DNA of 64,000 nt from Collinsella sp. (GCA_019419505.1 DXZS01000020.1:1-64000); one strand, 5' to 3'; positions 8,301 to 16,698 are shown, counted from the stretch's first letter. Numbers and translations: made by a program. The notes: generated from the letters alone by a model not told the origin.

Positions 8301-9077
8301 ATGTCTACGTTTTTGAATGCCAGCCCCATCTTTGGGCCCGTTCGCAGCCGTCGCCTTGGCCTCTCGCTCGGCGTCAACATGATGCCGGCAAGCGGCAAAA
8401 TCTGCACGTTCGACTGCATTTACTGCGAAAACGGCCTCAACGCCGAGCGCCCCTGTCATGAGCCGTACAACACGGCTGCCGTGGTACTCGACGCGCTCGA
8501 GGCAAAGCTGCGCGAGATGGCAGCCGAGGGCGAGCTCCCCGATGTGATCACCTTCGCAGGAAACGGCGAGCCCACCGCCGCACCGGAGTTTCCTCAGGCC
8601 ATCGCCGGCGCCGTCGCGCTGCGCGACGAGCTTGCCCCAAACTCCAAGATCGCCGTGTTCTCCAACGGTACGCGCGCCGACCGCCCCGAGGTGCACAACG
8701 CGCTCATGATGGTCGACGACAACATTCTTAAGCTCGATACCGCCGACTCGGCGTTTATCCAGCTGCTCGACCAGCCCGTTGGCCCCTACGACGTCGAGCA
8801 CCAGATTGAGACGTTCGCAAGCTTTGACGGTCACGTTATTATCCAGACGATCTTTTTGACCGGTGAGTATCTGGGCAAGCCCATCGACAACACCGGCGAG
8901 GAGTACGTTGCCCCCTGGCTCGCGGCGCTTGAGCGCATTCGCCCACAAGAAGCAACCATCTACACGGTGGCGCGCGAGACACCGGTCGCCGGCCTTGCCA
9001 AGGCAGCACCCGAGGTGCTCGACGCCATTGCCGCGCGCGTGCGCGCCCTCGGCATCCCCTGCCAGGTGAGCTACTAG
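8301..9077 (+). CDS. Radical SAM protein (COG0731-like)
   Basis: 258-residue radical S-adenosylmethionine enzyme. The cluster-binding motif CTFDCIYC places cysteines at 35, 39 and 42, and GNGEPT is the SAM-binding region. It resembles the wyosine-synthase-like COG0731 group often found alone in bacteria; its substrate is unknown. The frame is open upstream to 8187, but GAGGAG at 8286-8291 supports ATG 8301 (9-nt spacing) or 8295 (3-nt spacing). Confidence 0.85.
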   Translation: MSTFLNASPIFGPVRSRRLGLSLGVNMMPASGKICTFDCIYCENGLNAERPCHEPYNTAAVVLDALEAKLREMAAEGELPDVITFAGNGEPTAAPEFPQAIAGAVALRDELAPNSKIAVFSNGTRADRPEVHNALMMVDDNILKLDTADSAFIQLLDQPVGPYDVEHQIETFASFDGHVIIQTIFLTGEYLGKPIDNTGEEYVAPWLAALERIRPQEATIYTVARETPVAGLAKAAPEVLDAIAARVRALGIPCQVSY

Positions 9078-9118
9078 CAAAACCACGTAGCAGCTAGTGC
9101 CCGCCATCCCGCCCCATC

Positions 9119-9185
9119 AGTTGCGGTGATATAGTTCCTATTTGTGCTGTTAAACCGCTTAAATCGGAACTATATCACCGCAACT
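9119..9185. repeat. Family A 67-bp hairpin element, copy 1
   Basis: AGTTGCGGTGATATAGTTCC pairs perfectly with its reverse complement at the other end, around a 27-nt centre. Exactly 67 bp like the three other copies (15476, 16699, 32490). It ends about 50 bp before map; a TATACT at 9207-9212 could be the map -10 box. Confidence 0.9.
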
Positions 9186-9237
9186 TTTATGGACGCATGG
9201 GTGGGCTATACTAGCTGCGGATGAAAGGAAGTTAGCC

Positions 9238-10125
9238 ATGTATGACAAAGGACCCGTACCCGGCCGCAACGACGCCTGCTGGTGCGGCAGCGGCAAAAAA
9301 TATAAGAAATGTCACAGCGCCTTCGACGAGCGCCTCGAGCGCCTGTGGGAGGAGGGCTGGGAGGTTCTGCCCCGCACGCTCTACAAGACGCCCGCCGATA
9401 TCGAGGGCATCAAGCGCTCGGCAGCCATCAACGTAGGCGTGCTCGACTACGTAGGCGAGCACATCGCCGCAGGCATGACCACCAACCAGATCGACCAGAT
9501 GATCTACGACTACACCGTCGAGCACGGTGGCACGCCGGCCGACCTCAACTACGAAGGCTACCCCAAGAGCGTATGCACCTCGATCAACGATGTGGTCTGT
9601 CACGGTATCCCCTGCGATACAGACGTGCTGCACGAGGGCGACATCATCAACGTGGACTGCTCCACGATCCTAGACGGCTACTTTAGCGACTCGAGCCGCA
9701 TGTTCTGCATCGGCGAGGTATCTGCCGAACGCCAGCGCCTGGTCGACGTCACCCGCGCCAGCGTGGAAGCGGGCCTGGCTGCCGTCAAGCCGTGGCTACC
9801 GCTGTCCGTGATGGCCGAGGCCGTGCAAAAGACGGTCGAGGACGCCGGCTTTAGCGTGGTGCGCGAGTACGGCGGACACGGCATCGGTAAGGAGTTCCAC
9901 GAGGACCCGTTTGTGGGCTTTACCACCGAGGCACCCGATGTGGACACCATCATGGCTCCGGGCATGGTCTTTACCATTGAGCCCATGGTCAACGCCGGAG
10001 CGCCCGACATCAAGATTAGCAAGGGTGACGGCTGGTGCGTGCGCACCAAGGACGGCAGCGACTCGGCCCAGTGCGAGGTACAGCTCGTGGTGACCGAGGA
10101 CGGTTACGAGCTGCTGAGCTGGTAG
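9238..10125 (+). CDS. map: Type I methionine aminopeptidase with N-terminal SEC-C zinc motif
   Basis: 295 residues. Residues about 7-26 are a SEC-C zinc finger (PGRNDACWCGSGKKYKKCH), followed by the pita-bread catalytic domain with the metal ligands expected in VDCSTILDGYFSDSSR (two Asp), GHGIGKEFHE (His), EPMV (Glu) and CEVQLVVT (Glu). It removes the initiator Met from nascent proteins. The SEC-C extension, seen in some clostridial and actinobacterial enzymes, may dock it to the ribosome; that role is inference. AAAGGAAG precedes the ATG. Confidence 0.95.
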   Translation: MYDKGPVPGRNDACWCGSGKKYKKCHSAFDERLERLWEEGWEVLPRTLYKTPADIEGIKRSAAINVGVLDYVGEHIAAGMTTNQIDQMIYDYTVEHGGTPADLNYEGYPKSVCTSINDVVCHGIPCDTDVLHEGDIINVDCSTILDGYFSDSSRMFCIGEVSAERQRLVDVTRASVEAGLAAVKPWLPLSVMAEAVQKTVEDAGFSVVREYGGHGIGKEFHEDPFVGFTTEAPDVDTIMAPGMVFTIEPMVNAGAPDIKISKGDGWCVRTKDGSDSAQCEVQLVVTEDGYELLSW

Positions 10126-10190
10126 CCGTGGATGCGCCGGATGCTGACGGGCACGCTCGTCTTGCATCCGGCGTTTTATTTGAACGTTTT

Positions 10191-10235
10191 GCCTGATAAA
10201 ACCCGCCAAAATAAACCTGTCCCTTTTTGGCAGGT
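10191..10235 (+). repeat. Family B REP-like hairpin, copy 2
   Basis: ACCCGCCAAAATAAACCTG then TCCCTTTTTGGCAGGT. It ends 19 bp before the dehydrogenase start, leaving just room for the ribosome site GGAGAGG, so the downstream leader is partly repeat-derived. Confidence 0.85.
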
Positions 10236-10254
10236 CGAGCGGAGAGGACTGCTT

Positions 10255-11190
10255 GTGAACATTCTGGTTTTGTTGCCCGTCAACGACCGTCATCGCGCAA
10301 TTCTTGAGTCGAGCGCTCCGGGCGAGGACTTTATCTACACGAGCGCCGACGCCGCCACGCACGAGCAGGTCGCCGATGCCGACGTGATCCTTGGCAACAT
10401 CGACCCTGGCATGCTCACGGCATGCGAGCATCTCCAGCTGTTGCAATTGCAGACCGCCGGCTATGACGATTACTTGGCCGCCGGCACCGTGCCGGCCGAC
10501 GCTAAGCTTTCCTGCTCGGTGGGTGCCTACGGCCAGGCTGTGAGCGAGCACATGTTTGCCATGGTCCTTTCCATGATGAAGCGCCTGCCCGGCTATCACA
10601 ACTTGCAGCGCGAGCATCGCTGGGAGGATTTGGGGCCGGTCACCTCGCTCAAAAACGCCAATGTGCTGGTGCTGGGCGCGGGCGATATCGGCGGCCACTT
10701 CGCCACGCTCTGCCGCAACATGGGCGCGCACGTCCGCGGCATCAAGCGCCATCCACTCGTCTACCCCATTGTGTTTGAGGACATGGACGGCATGGACGCC
10801 CTGTCCGAGCGCCTGGCCGAGGCTGACATCGTCGCATCCTTTATGCCCAGCACACCCGAGACCCGCGGCCTGGCGAACGCCGAGTTCTTCGCCGCGATGA
10901 AACCGGGCGCCTTCTTTGCCAACGGCGGCCGCGGCGACCTTGTGGTCGCCGACGACTTGGTTGCCGCCCTGGAGTCGGGACATCTCGCCGGCGCCGCGGT
11001 CGACGTCACCGACCCCGAGCCGCTGCCTGAGACAAGCCCACTGTGGGATGCGCCCAACATGCTCATCACGCCGCACGTCTCCGGCTGGTTCCACCTGGCA
11101 GCCACGCTCAACAATGTGGTCGACATTGCCGCAGAGAATCTGCGTCACCTGCAAGCCGGCGAGACCCTGCGCTGTTGGATCGAACATTAG
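10255..11190 (+). CDS. D-isomer-specific 2-hydroxyacid dehydrogenase
   Basis: 311-residue NAD(P)-dependent dehydrogenase of the D-lactate/phosphoglycerate dehydrogenase superfamily. The nucleotide fold shows VLGAGDIGGHFA, and the C-terminal region carries NGGRGDLVVADDL and ITPHVSGWFH with the catalytic His. The GTG at 10255 is chosen because GGAGAGG lies 7 nt upstream; the earlier in-frame ATG at 10132 would translate straight through the family B repeat. Substrate unknown; it probably reduces a 2-keto acid. A strong terminator follows at 11261. Confidence 0.87.
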   Translation: MNILVLLPVNDRHRAILESSAPGEDFIYTSADAATHEQVADADVILGNIDPGMLTACEHLQLLQLQTAGYDDYLAAGTVPADAKLSCSVGAYGQAVSEHMFAMVLSMMKRLPGYHNLQREHRWEDLGPVTSLKNANVLVLGAGDIGGHFATLCRNMGAHVRGIKRHPLVYPIVFEDMDGMDALSERLAEADIVASFMPSTPETRGLANAEFFAAMKPGAFFANGGRGDLVVADDLVAALESGHLAGAAVDVTDPEPLPETSPLWDAPNMLITPHVSGWFHLAATLNNVVDIAAENLRHLQAGETLRCWIEH

Positions 11191-11260
11191 GGTTCCGCCG
11201 TTCTAACGAACGGCGGACCGGTCGACGCTACGCGCCGCCCAGAGCGACAATTTGTCATTC

Positions 11261-11302
11261 AAAAGGCAAGGCATGACCAGAAGGTCTATGCCTTGCCTTT
11301 TT
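11261..11302. terminator. Intrinsic terminator after the dehydrogenase
   Basis: AAAAGGCAAGGCAT pairs with ATGCCTTGCCTTTTT around GACCAGAAGGTC, with A and T runs at both ends, so it can act in both directions. The same GACCAGAAGGTC apex occurs in the terminator at 52047. Confidence 0.85.
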
Positions 11303-11398
11303 CATGCCAACTTGTTCGCTCTGGACATCGCTCGCTGACGCTTGCTCAACCTGCGGTGTCATAACAATTCTGTCCAGCTGTTGGCTTTGCGGCATTTG

Positions 11399-11443
11399 CC
11401 CAGATAAAACCTGCATAATAAACCTGTCCCTTTTAGCAGGTTT
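11399..11443 (+). repeat. Family B REP-like hairpin, copy 3, forming the stop codon of the M18 gene
   Basis: CCCAGATAAAACCTGCATAA then TAAACCTGTCCCTTTTAGCAGG. The stop codon of the minus-strand peptidase (11443-11445) is the TAA beginning the TAAAACCTGC edge of the repeat. Confidence 0.8.
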
Positions 11444-12828
11444 TAGAGCTCCACACTTTCGGCGCCGTTGATGGTTAGGTTGCGCTCGTAGAAGGCGGTG
11501 AGGGCGTGGATGGCGTACATCACGTCGCGCACGCCGCCGGTCTCGTAGCTCGAGTGCATGGCCAGCTGCGGCAGGCCCACGTCCACGGCATGCATGCTCG
11601 CCTGCATGTTCGACAGGTTGCCCAGGGTAGAACCGCCGGCCATATCGCTCTTGTTGGCAAAGGCCTGCGTGGGCACGTCGGCATCATCGCAGATAGCCTG
11701 GAACACCGCGCGGCTAAAGGCGTCGGTGCAGTAGTGCTGGTTGGCGGCCTCCTTGATGACGATGCCGCCGTTGAGCACAACCTGGTTGCAAGCGTCGCAC
11801 TTCTCGGCGTGGTTGGGGTGCACGGCATGCGCGTTGTCGCAGCTCACGAGCATCGAAGCGGCAAGCGCACGGTGGTACGACTCGTCGTCAAAGCCCAGCG
11901 ATCCGTTGATGCGGCGCAGCGCGTCGGCCAAGAACGTCGACATGGCGCCCTGCTTGGTCTCGGAGCCAACCTCCTCGTTATCAAAGCAGCAAAAGACCGA
12001 AACGTCATGCACGTTCTCGGCACCCAAAAATGCCTGCAGCGAGGTGTAGGCGCAAGCCAGGTCGTCAAGTTTGGGCGTCGAGATAAACTCGTCGGCCCAG
12101 CCCCAAATGCGCGCATCCTGGCGGTTAACCAGGAACAGATCGCGGCCCAGGATCTGCTCAGGCTCAACATCCAGCTCTTCGGCGATCAGGGCGTCAAAGT
12201 CGCCCTGCTTAAGGCCACCAGCGCTGATGAGCGGGCACAGGTCAACGGCTCGGTTGGGAGCAAAGCTCTCGTTGACGCCACGGTTCATGTGGATGGCAAG
12301 GCTCGGAATAATGGCAACCTCGCGCTCGGTGGCAAGCAGGCGGCTCTCAATACGGTCGCCCTCGCGCACCAGTACGCGACCCGCAAGCGCCAGCGGGCGA
12401 TCGAACCAGGTGTAGTCGATCATGCCGCCGTAGGCCTCGGTGTTCAGGCGCAGCGTCTCGCCCGCGCCGTCGAGCTCAGGCACGGCCTTGACCTTAAACG
12501 TCGGCGAGTCGCTGTGCGACGCCGTCAGCTGAAAATGGTAGTCGCCGGCAACGCCGTCCTCGCCCCACGTCGCAGCCAAGTCCTCGCCCACCTTAAAGGC
12601 GATAACACTCGAAGTATTGCGCTGCGTGTAGTAACGACCGCCCGGTTCGATATCCCATGCCGCGTTCTCGGGCAGATAGGTAAAGCCCGCCTCGTCGAGC
12701 TCGGCCATAATGGTCGCCGCCGTATGGAACATGCTGGGGCATGCCTCGATAAAGTCGATAAGGTCGTTGGCTGCCTCGATATCGTCGGCCGTCACGTGCA
12801 CGCGCTCGGGCGCTTCCTGATCCGTCAT
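11443..12828 (-). CDS. M18 family aspartyl aminopeptidase
   Basis: 461-residue zinc aminopeptidase. The di-metal ligands are visible: SHSDSP (His, Asp), DNEEVGSETKQGA (catalytic Glu and ligand) and a late AMHSSYETGG (His). M18 enzymes form large cytoplasmic homo-oligomers and release N-terminal acidic residues from peptides. The ATG at 12828 is preferred because AGGGGAG lies directly upstream; the open frame extends 37 codons further without a better site. The stop lies in a family B repeat, so the last residues may have been altered by the insertion. Confidence 0.9.
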   Translation of the reverse strand: MTDQEAPERVHVTADDIEAANDLIDFIEACPSMFHTAATIMAELDEAGFTYLPENAAWDIEPGGRYYTQRNTSSVIAFKVGEDLAATWGEDGVAGDYHFQLTASHSDSPTFKVKAVPELDGAGETLRLNTEAYGGMIDYTWFDRPLALAGRVLVREGDRIESRLLATEREVAIIPSLAIHMNRGVNESFAPNRAVDLCPLISAGGLKQGDFDALIAEELDVEPEQILGRDLFLVNRQDARIWGWADEFISTPKLDDLACAYTSLQAFLGAENVHDVSVFCCFDNEEVGSETKQGAMSTFLADALRRINGSLGFDDESYHRALAASMLVSCDNAHAVHPNHAEKCDACNQVVLNGGIVIKEAANQHYCTDAFSRAVFQAICDDADVPTQAFANKSDMAGGSTLGNLSNMQASMHAVDVGLPQLAMHSSYETGGVRDVMYAIHALTAFYERNLTINGAESVEL

Positions 12829-12989
12829 GTTCTCCCCTTTCGCTGGGCTGATGATCCCCTCCAGCATACCCCGCCACGCCAGCGCCGCACTCTTCATTCC
12901 GTGCTTAATTCCGCGCCGCTCACCAAGTTGAGCCATCATGCCCGCGCTCCTTTTGCGACAATTGCGCTAACAGGACGAGAGGAGCCGTC

Positions 12990-14075
12990 ATGAAGCCACG
13001 TAACATTGCTATCGCCTGCGGTGTCGCGGGAGTCGCCGTCGGCCTTGCCGCTGCCGCCGGCATCGTTTACCGCAAGCAAATCAAGTCCGTTGCGTCGCTC
13101 AAACGCTTGACCGACTATGCGGATGGCTATGACCTGTACGCAATCGACATCGCTTACGACTACGACCTTGACCGCATCATCGCAACCGATGTGCGCGATG
13201 ACCAGGCCTACATTGATGCTGTGGTGGCGCAGGTGTTGCCCGGTGTGCCGGCACATGTCCAGGCGCCCCAGTTTGCCTGCAGCGCTTTTGTCGCCGTAGA
13301 TGCCGAAGGCCGCGTGCGCACCGGTCGCAATTACGACTTTAAGGACGACACCTCGGCGCTGCTGGTGCGCAATCACCCACGCGGCGGCTATGCCTCCATC
13401 GGGTTTGCCGCCCTTAACAACCTGGGCGATAACACTCCGCTTGACTCCGTCGGCGGACGCGCTGCGGCGTTGATGGGCCCGTTTGCCCAGCTCGACGGTG
13501 TTAACGAATGCGGCGTGTCCATTGCCGTGCTCACCCTGGATTCCAAGCCCTGTGACCAGGACACAAAGCGCCCCGTCATCAATACCTCGCTCGCCATCCG
13601 TCTGGTGCTCGACCGCGCGGCTACCACGCAAGAGGCCGTCGACCTGCTTTCCGCCTACGACATGCACGCCATGGCCGGACGCGATTACCACTTCTTTATC
13701 AACGACGCCGCCGGTGACGCGCGCGTAGTAGAGTGGGATCCGCGCGATCCGGACCGTGCTTTCAAAGCGACTCCTGTACGCCAGGTTACGAACTTCTACG
13801 CCTGCTATGGCAACGAAGTGTTGCCCAACCAAAAGAATGGCGAGCTGGGCCATGGCAAGGAACGCGTCATCGCAATCGCCGATGTCCTCGACGCCCATGT
13901 CGGTGCCCAAGACGAGGCAGTCGCTTGGAAGGCCCTGCGCGCTGCGGCGCAAGAGCCCAATCCGGAAGACATCACCAGCAACACGCAGTGGTCGGTCGTC
14001 TTCGACAACACCGAGCCCGCTGCCGCCATCACGCTGCGCCGCCACTGGGGCAACGTCGATGCCTTCGCACTGTAA
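12990..14075 (+). CDS. Membrane-anchored linear amide C-N hydrolase (Ntn-hydrolase fold)
   Basis: 361 residues. Residues 5-27 are one hydrophobic segment, followed by Lys/Arg and a 70-residue stalk. The catalytic domain starts at FACSAFVA; Cys97 is the expected nucleophile, and RTGRNYDF and GVNECGVSIAVL are typical of the choloylglycine hydrolase/penicillin V acylase/acyltransferase superfamily. In classic bile salt hydrolases this Cys becomes residue 1 after Met removal; here it is internal, so either autoprocessing between Ala96 and Cys97 (as in isopenicillin N acyltransferase) or a non-processed form is needed. Probable outward-facing amidase; substrate unknown. Bile salt hydrolase activity should not be assumed. 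Confidence 0.8.
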   Translation: MKPRNIAIACGVAGVAVGLAAAAGIVYRKQIKSVASLKRLTDYADGYDLYAIDIAYDYDLDRIIATDVRDDQAYIDAVVAQVLPGVPAHVQAPQFACSAFVAVDAEGRVRTGRNYDFKDDTSALLVRNHPRGGYASIGFAALNNLGDNTPLDSVGGRAAALMGPFAQLDGVNECGVSIAVLTLDSKPCDQDTKRPVINTSLAIRLVLDRAATTQEAVDLLSAYDMHAMAGRDYHFFINDAAGDARVVEWDPRDPDRAFKATPVRQVTNFYACYGNEVLPNQKNGELGHGKERVIAIADVLDAHVGAQDEAVAWKALRAAAQEPNPEDITSNTQWSVVFDNTEPAAAITLRRHWGNVDAFAL

Positions 14076-14143
14076 GGAGCCAGGCCCGTCGGCCTTACGT
14101 TCCCTGACGTTGCTTACATTTCTATACGCTTGAGCTAACACGT

Positions 14144-14176
14144 TTTACCCCCGTATCAACAGTGTGCGGGGGTAAA
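14144..14176 (+). terminator. Hairpin between amide hydrolase and pfk genes
   Basis: TTTACCCCCG pairs with CGGGGGTAAA around a 13-nt loop. Probably terminates the hydrolase transcript; the T-tract is weak. Confidence 0.6.
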
Positions 14177-14214
14177 CTTATGCGCATGTTATAACTTGCC
14201 CGGAAGGATTCATC

Positions 14215-15294
14215 ATGCTCAGGATCGGTCTTCTTACCAGTGGCGGCGACTGCCAGGCGCTCAACGCCACCATGCGCGGCATTGTCAAAACGCTCATGAC
14301 CAATAGCGAAGAGCCTATCGAGATCTATGGTTTTGAGGACGGCTACCAGGGCCTTATCTACAGCAGGTTCCGCGTCATGTCGCCCGCCGATTTTAGCGGC
14401 ATCCTCACCCGCGGCGGCACCATCCTGGGCACGAGCCGTACGCCGTTCAAGCGCCTGGATGTTCCCGAGGCCGATGGCGTCGAGAAGGTGCCCGCTATGG
14501 TCCACACCTATCATAAGCTGCAGCTCGACTGCCTGTTTATGCTGGGCGGCAACGGCTCCACCAAGACCGCTAACCGCCTGCGCGAAGAGGGCCTCAACGT
14601 TATCGCCCTGCCCAAGACCATCGATAACGACACCTGGGGCACCGAGCTGACGTTTGGCTTTACGAGCGCCATCGACGTCGCTACCAAGTGCATCGACGAC
14701 ATCCACACCACCGCCTCGAGTCACGGCCGCGTGTTCGTTATCGAGATCATGGGCCACAAGGTTGGCTGGATCCCGCTGTACGCCGGCGTCGCGGGCGGCG
14801 CGGACGTCATCCTGATTCCCGAGATCCCCTACGACACGGACAACGTCATCAAGACCATCGAGCATCGCATGGAGACCGGCAGCCGCTTTACCATCGTGGC
14901 CGTCGCCGAGGGCGCTATCTCCAAGGAGGACGCGGCGCTGTCCAAGAAGGAATACAAGAAGAAGCTTGCCGAGCGCACGAGCCCGTCGATCGTCTACGAC
15001 ATCGCCAAGGAGATTGAGGCCAAGACCGGTCGCGAGACCCGCGTCGCCATCCCCGGCCACACGCAGCGCGGCGGCCAGCCCGATGCCCAGGATCGCATCT
15101 TTGCGACCCAGTGCGGCGTCGAGGCCGCGCTCGGCTGCCTGCGCGGCGAGTTTGGCTACATGATCGCCCTGCGTGACGGCAAGATGTGCCACATACCGCT
15201 CGAGGAGGTCGCCGGCAAGCTCAAGTATGTCGACCCCCAGAGCGACCTGGTGCGCGAGGCCAAGGCGTTGGGCATCAGCTTCGGCGACGAATAG
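14215..15294 (+). CDS. 6-phosphofructokinase (PfkA superfamily, PPi/ATP type uncertain)
   Basis: 359-residue glycolytic phosphofructokinase. Residues 1-16 hold the phosphate loop (LLTSGGDCQ), GGNGS is at 111-115 and PKTIDND at 133-139. A Lys before TIDND is typical of PPi-dependent and group III enzymes (ATP enzymes have Gly), while GGNGS has Gly rather than Asp at the position that excludes ATP in PPi enzymes. The combination resembles group III actinobacterial enzymes and leaves the phosphoryl donor open. GAAGGA precedes the ATG. A long inverted repeat follows the stop. Confidence 0.92.
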   Translation: MLRIGLLTSGGDCQALNATMRGIVKTLMTNSEEPIEIYGFEDGYQGLIYSRFRVMSPADFSGILTRGGTILGTSRTPFKRLDVPEADGVEKVPAMVHTYHKLQLDCLFMLGGNGSTKTANRLREEGLNVIALPKTIDNDTWGTELTFGFTSAIDVATKCIDDIHTTASSHGRVFVIEIMGHKVGWIPLYAGVAGGADVILIPEIPYDTDNVIKTIEHRMETGSRFTIVAVAEGAISKEDAALSKKEYKKKLAERTSPSIVYDIAKEIEAKTGRETRVAIPGHTQRGGQPDAQDRIFATQCGVEAALGCLRGEFGYMIALRDGKMCHIPLEEVAGKLKYVDPQSDLVREAKALGISFGDE

Positions 15295-15317
15295 CCTCGG
15301 CTGGAATCCACCCCATC

Positions 15318-15414
15318 GGGCCCTCCGACCCCGCCCGACGTATTTCGATTTGGCTCCTCCCTTGACTCCGTCAAAGGTCGCCAATCGAAATCGTCGGGCG
15401 GGGTCGGAGGGCCC
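15318..15414. repeat. Long inverted repeat downstream of pfk
   Basis: A 23-bp arm at 15318-15340 (GGGCCCTCCGACCCCGCCCG...) is perfectly repeated inverted at 15392-15414. A second helix (ATTTCGATT with AATCGAAAT) and a small TTGAC/GTCAA hairpin lie inside. It begins 24 bp after the stop; it could serve as terminator or mRNA 3' end. Confidence 0.85.
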
Positions 15415-15475
15415 TGCGTTTACATACTCGCCGAGGCTATTCGTCTTCTTGCTGCGGGTGCCTGGTCTGAAATTC

Positions 15476-15542
15476 AGTTGCGGTGAAATAGTTCCTGCTT
15501 AGTCCGCAAATGGCTGAATCCAAAAACTATTCCACCGCAACT
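15476..15542. repeat. Family A 67-bp hairpin element, copy 2
   Basis: AGTTGCGGTGAAATAGTT at the left end and AACTATTCCACCGCAACT at the right. The stem differs from copy 1 at several positions on both sides. Confidence 0.9.
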
Positions 15543-15727
15543 TACTGAGTGGGGGCTCTTGGCTGCTACTTGCACTGACATTTGTCCTGAAATGGCTGGT
15601 CGTTAGGGATTGCTACCGGTAGTTGCGGTAGGGTTGGGGCAGATTCTAACTAGAAATGGTGGTCGCTACCGGTTGTTCTCGGCATACTCGGCTCATTCGA
15701 TTCGACCATCAAACGAAAGGAACCACC

Positions 15728-16648
15728 ATGGATCTTGCGATGGCACAGCGCCTCGTCGATCGCCGTAAAGCTGCCGGGCTTTCTCAGGAGGCGCTTGCTG
15801 CCCAGCTGGGCGTAAGCCGCCAGGCTGTTAGTAAATGGGAGCGCAGCGAGTCCTCACCCGATACCGATAACCTCATTGCGCTCGCCGCGCTGTATGGCGT
15901 GTCGTTGGACAAGCTGCTATATGGGGAGGCGGCCAACGATGCCGACGGCCCGGAGGACGGTAGCGCCGACACCGAGACGGCGGATGTGGCTGACGAGGCT
16001 GAGGATTCTGCCGAGCACGTCGATTGCGGTGACAAACCACTTGTCGATATTTCCCTCGCGCGCGGTATCCACGTCATTGATCCCAATAAAGGCGAGGAAG
16101 TCCATGTTGGTTGGAGCGGCATCCATGTGACCAACGAGCGCAAGGGCGAAGAGGTGCATGTGGGGCCGGGCGGCGTGCATATCGATACGCTTGAGGACGA
16201 TGGACATAGCGTGCGTACCAATGACGACGGCACCGTCACCATCGACGGCGAGACGTTTTCCAGCTGGAAGGAAGCACACGACAAGCTCGACCATCATGGC
16301 AAGCATTTCCACACCAAGGTCGGACGTGCATGGAACAAATTCCCCTTCCCCGCACTTGTCACTCTCGCCTATCTGGTGCTCGGCATTGTCTACGGCACAT
16401 GGGGCATGGGGCTTTTCCTCGTCTTTTTGGTTCCCGTCTACTACGCGATTGGTGACTTTATCGATCGACGCCATTTGTCAAAGCTCACTGAATGCGTCTA
16501 TCCAGCAGCCGCCATCGCTTGGTTCCTCTACATGTGGCTCTGTTTGGGACAGCCCCATCCTGCATGGATCATCCTCATCACGATTCCCATCGTAAAGGCG
16601 CTCATGCGCTGGTGTCGCAAACAATGGAAGTGCCGCAAACAGGCCTAA
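15728..16648 (+). CDS. Membrane-anchored XRE-family regulator with internal repeats
   Basis: 306 residues. Residues 1-60 are an HTH_XRE domain (GLSQEALAAQLGVSRQAVSK). An acidic linker follows, then two near-identical units around KGEEVHVG, alternating with GIHVI, GIHVT and GVHID segments, suggesting a small beta-repeat. The C-terminal third has about three or four membrane segments and a basic tail. It resembles short XRE proteins with membrane tails that sense envelope state; target genes are unknown. Start set by AAAGGAACCACC before ATG 15728. It is flanked by family A elements on both sides. Confidence 0.8.
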   Translation: MDLAMAQRLVDRRKAAGLSQEALAAQLGVSRQAVSKWERSESSPDTDNLIALAALYGVSLDKLLYGEAANDADGPEDGSADTETADVADEAEDSAEHVDCGDKPLVDISLARGIHVIDPNKGEEVHVGWSGIHVTNERKGEEVHVGPGGVHIDTLEDDGHSVRTNDDGTVTIDGETFSSWKEAHDKLDHHGKHFHTKVGRAWNKFPFPALVTLAYLVLGIVYGTWGMGLFLVFLVPVYYAIGDFIDRRHLSKLTECVYPAAAIAWFLYMWLCLGQPHPAWIILITIPIVKALMRWCRKQWKCRKQA

Positions 16649-16698
16649 ACCGCCCCAACCAGCCAGCGCCACTCATCCGACACCGCCCGCCCCTTCCA

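Noticed and set aside
12990..14075. Bile salt hydrolase annotation for the Ntn-hydrolase
   Set aside because: The nucleophile is not N-terminal and there is a membrane anchor and stalk; superfamily membership alone does not support bile salt activity.
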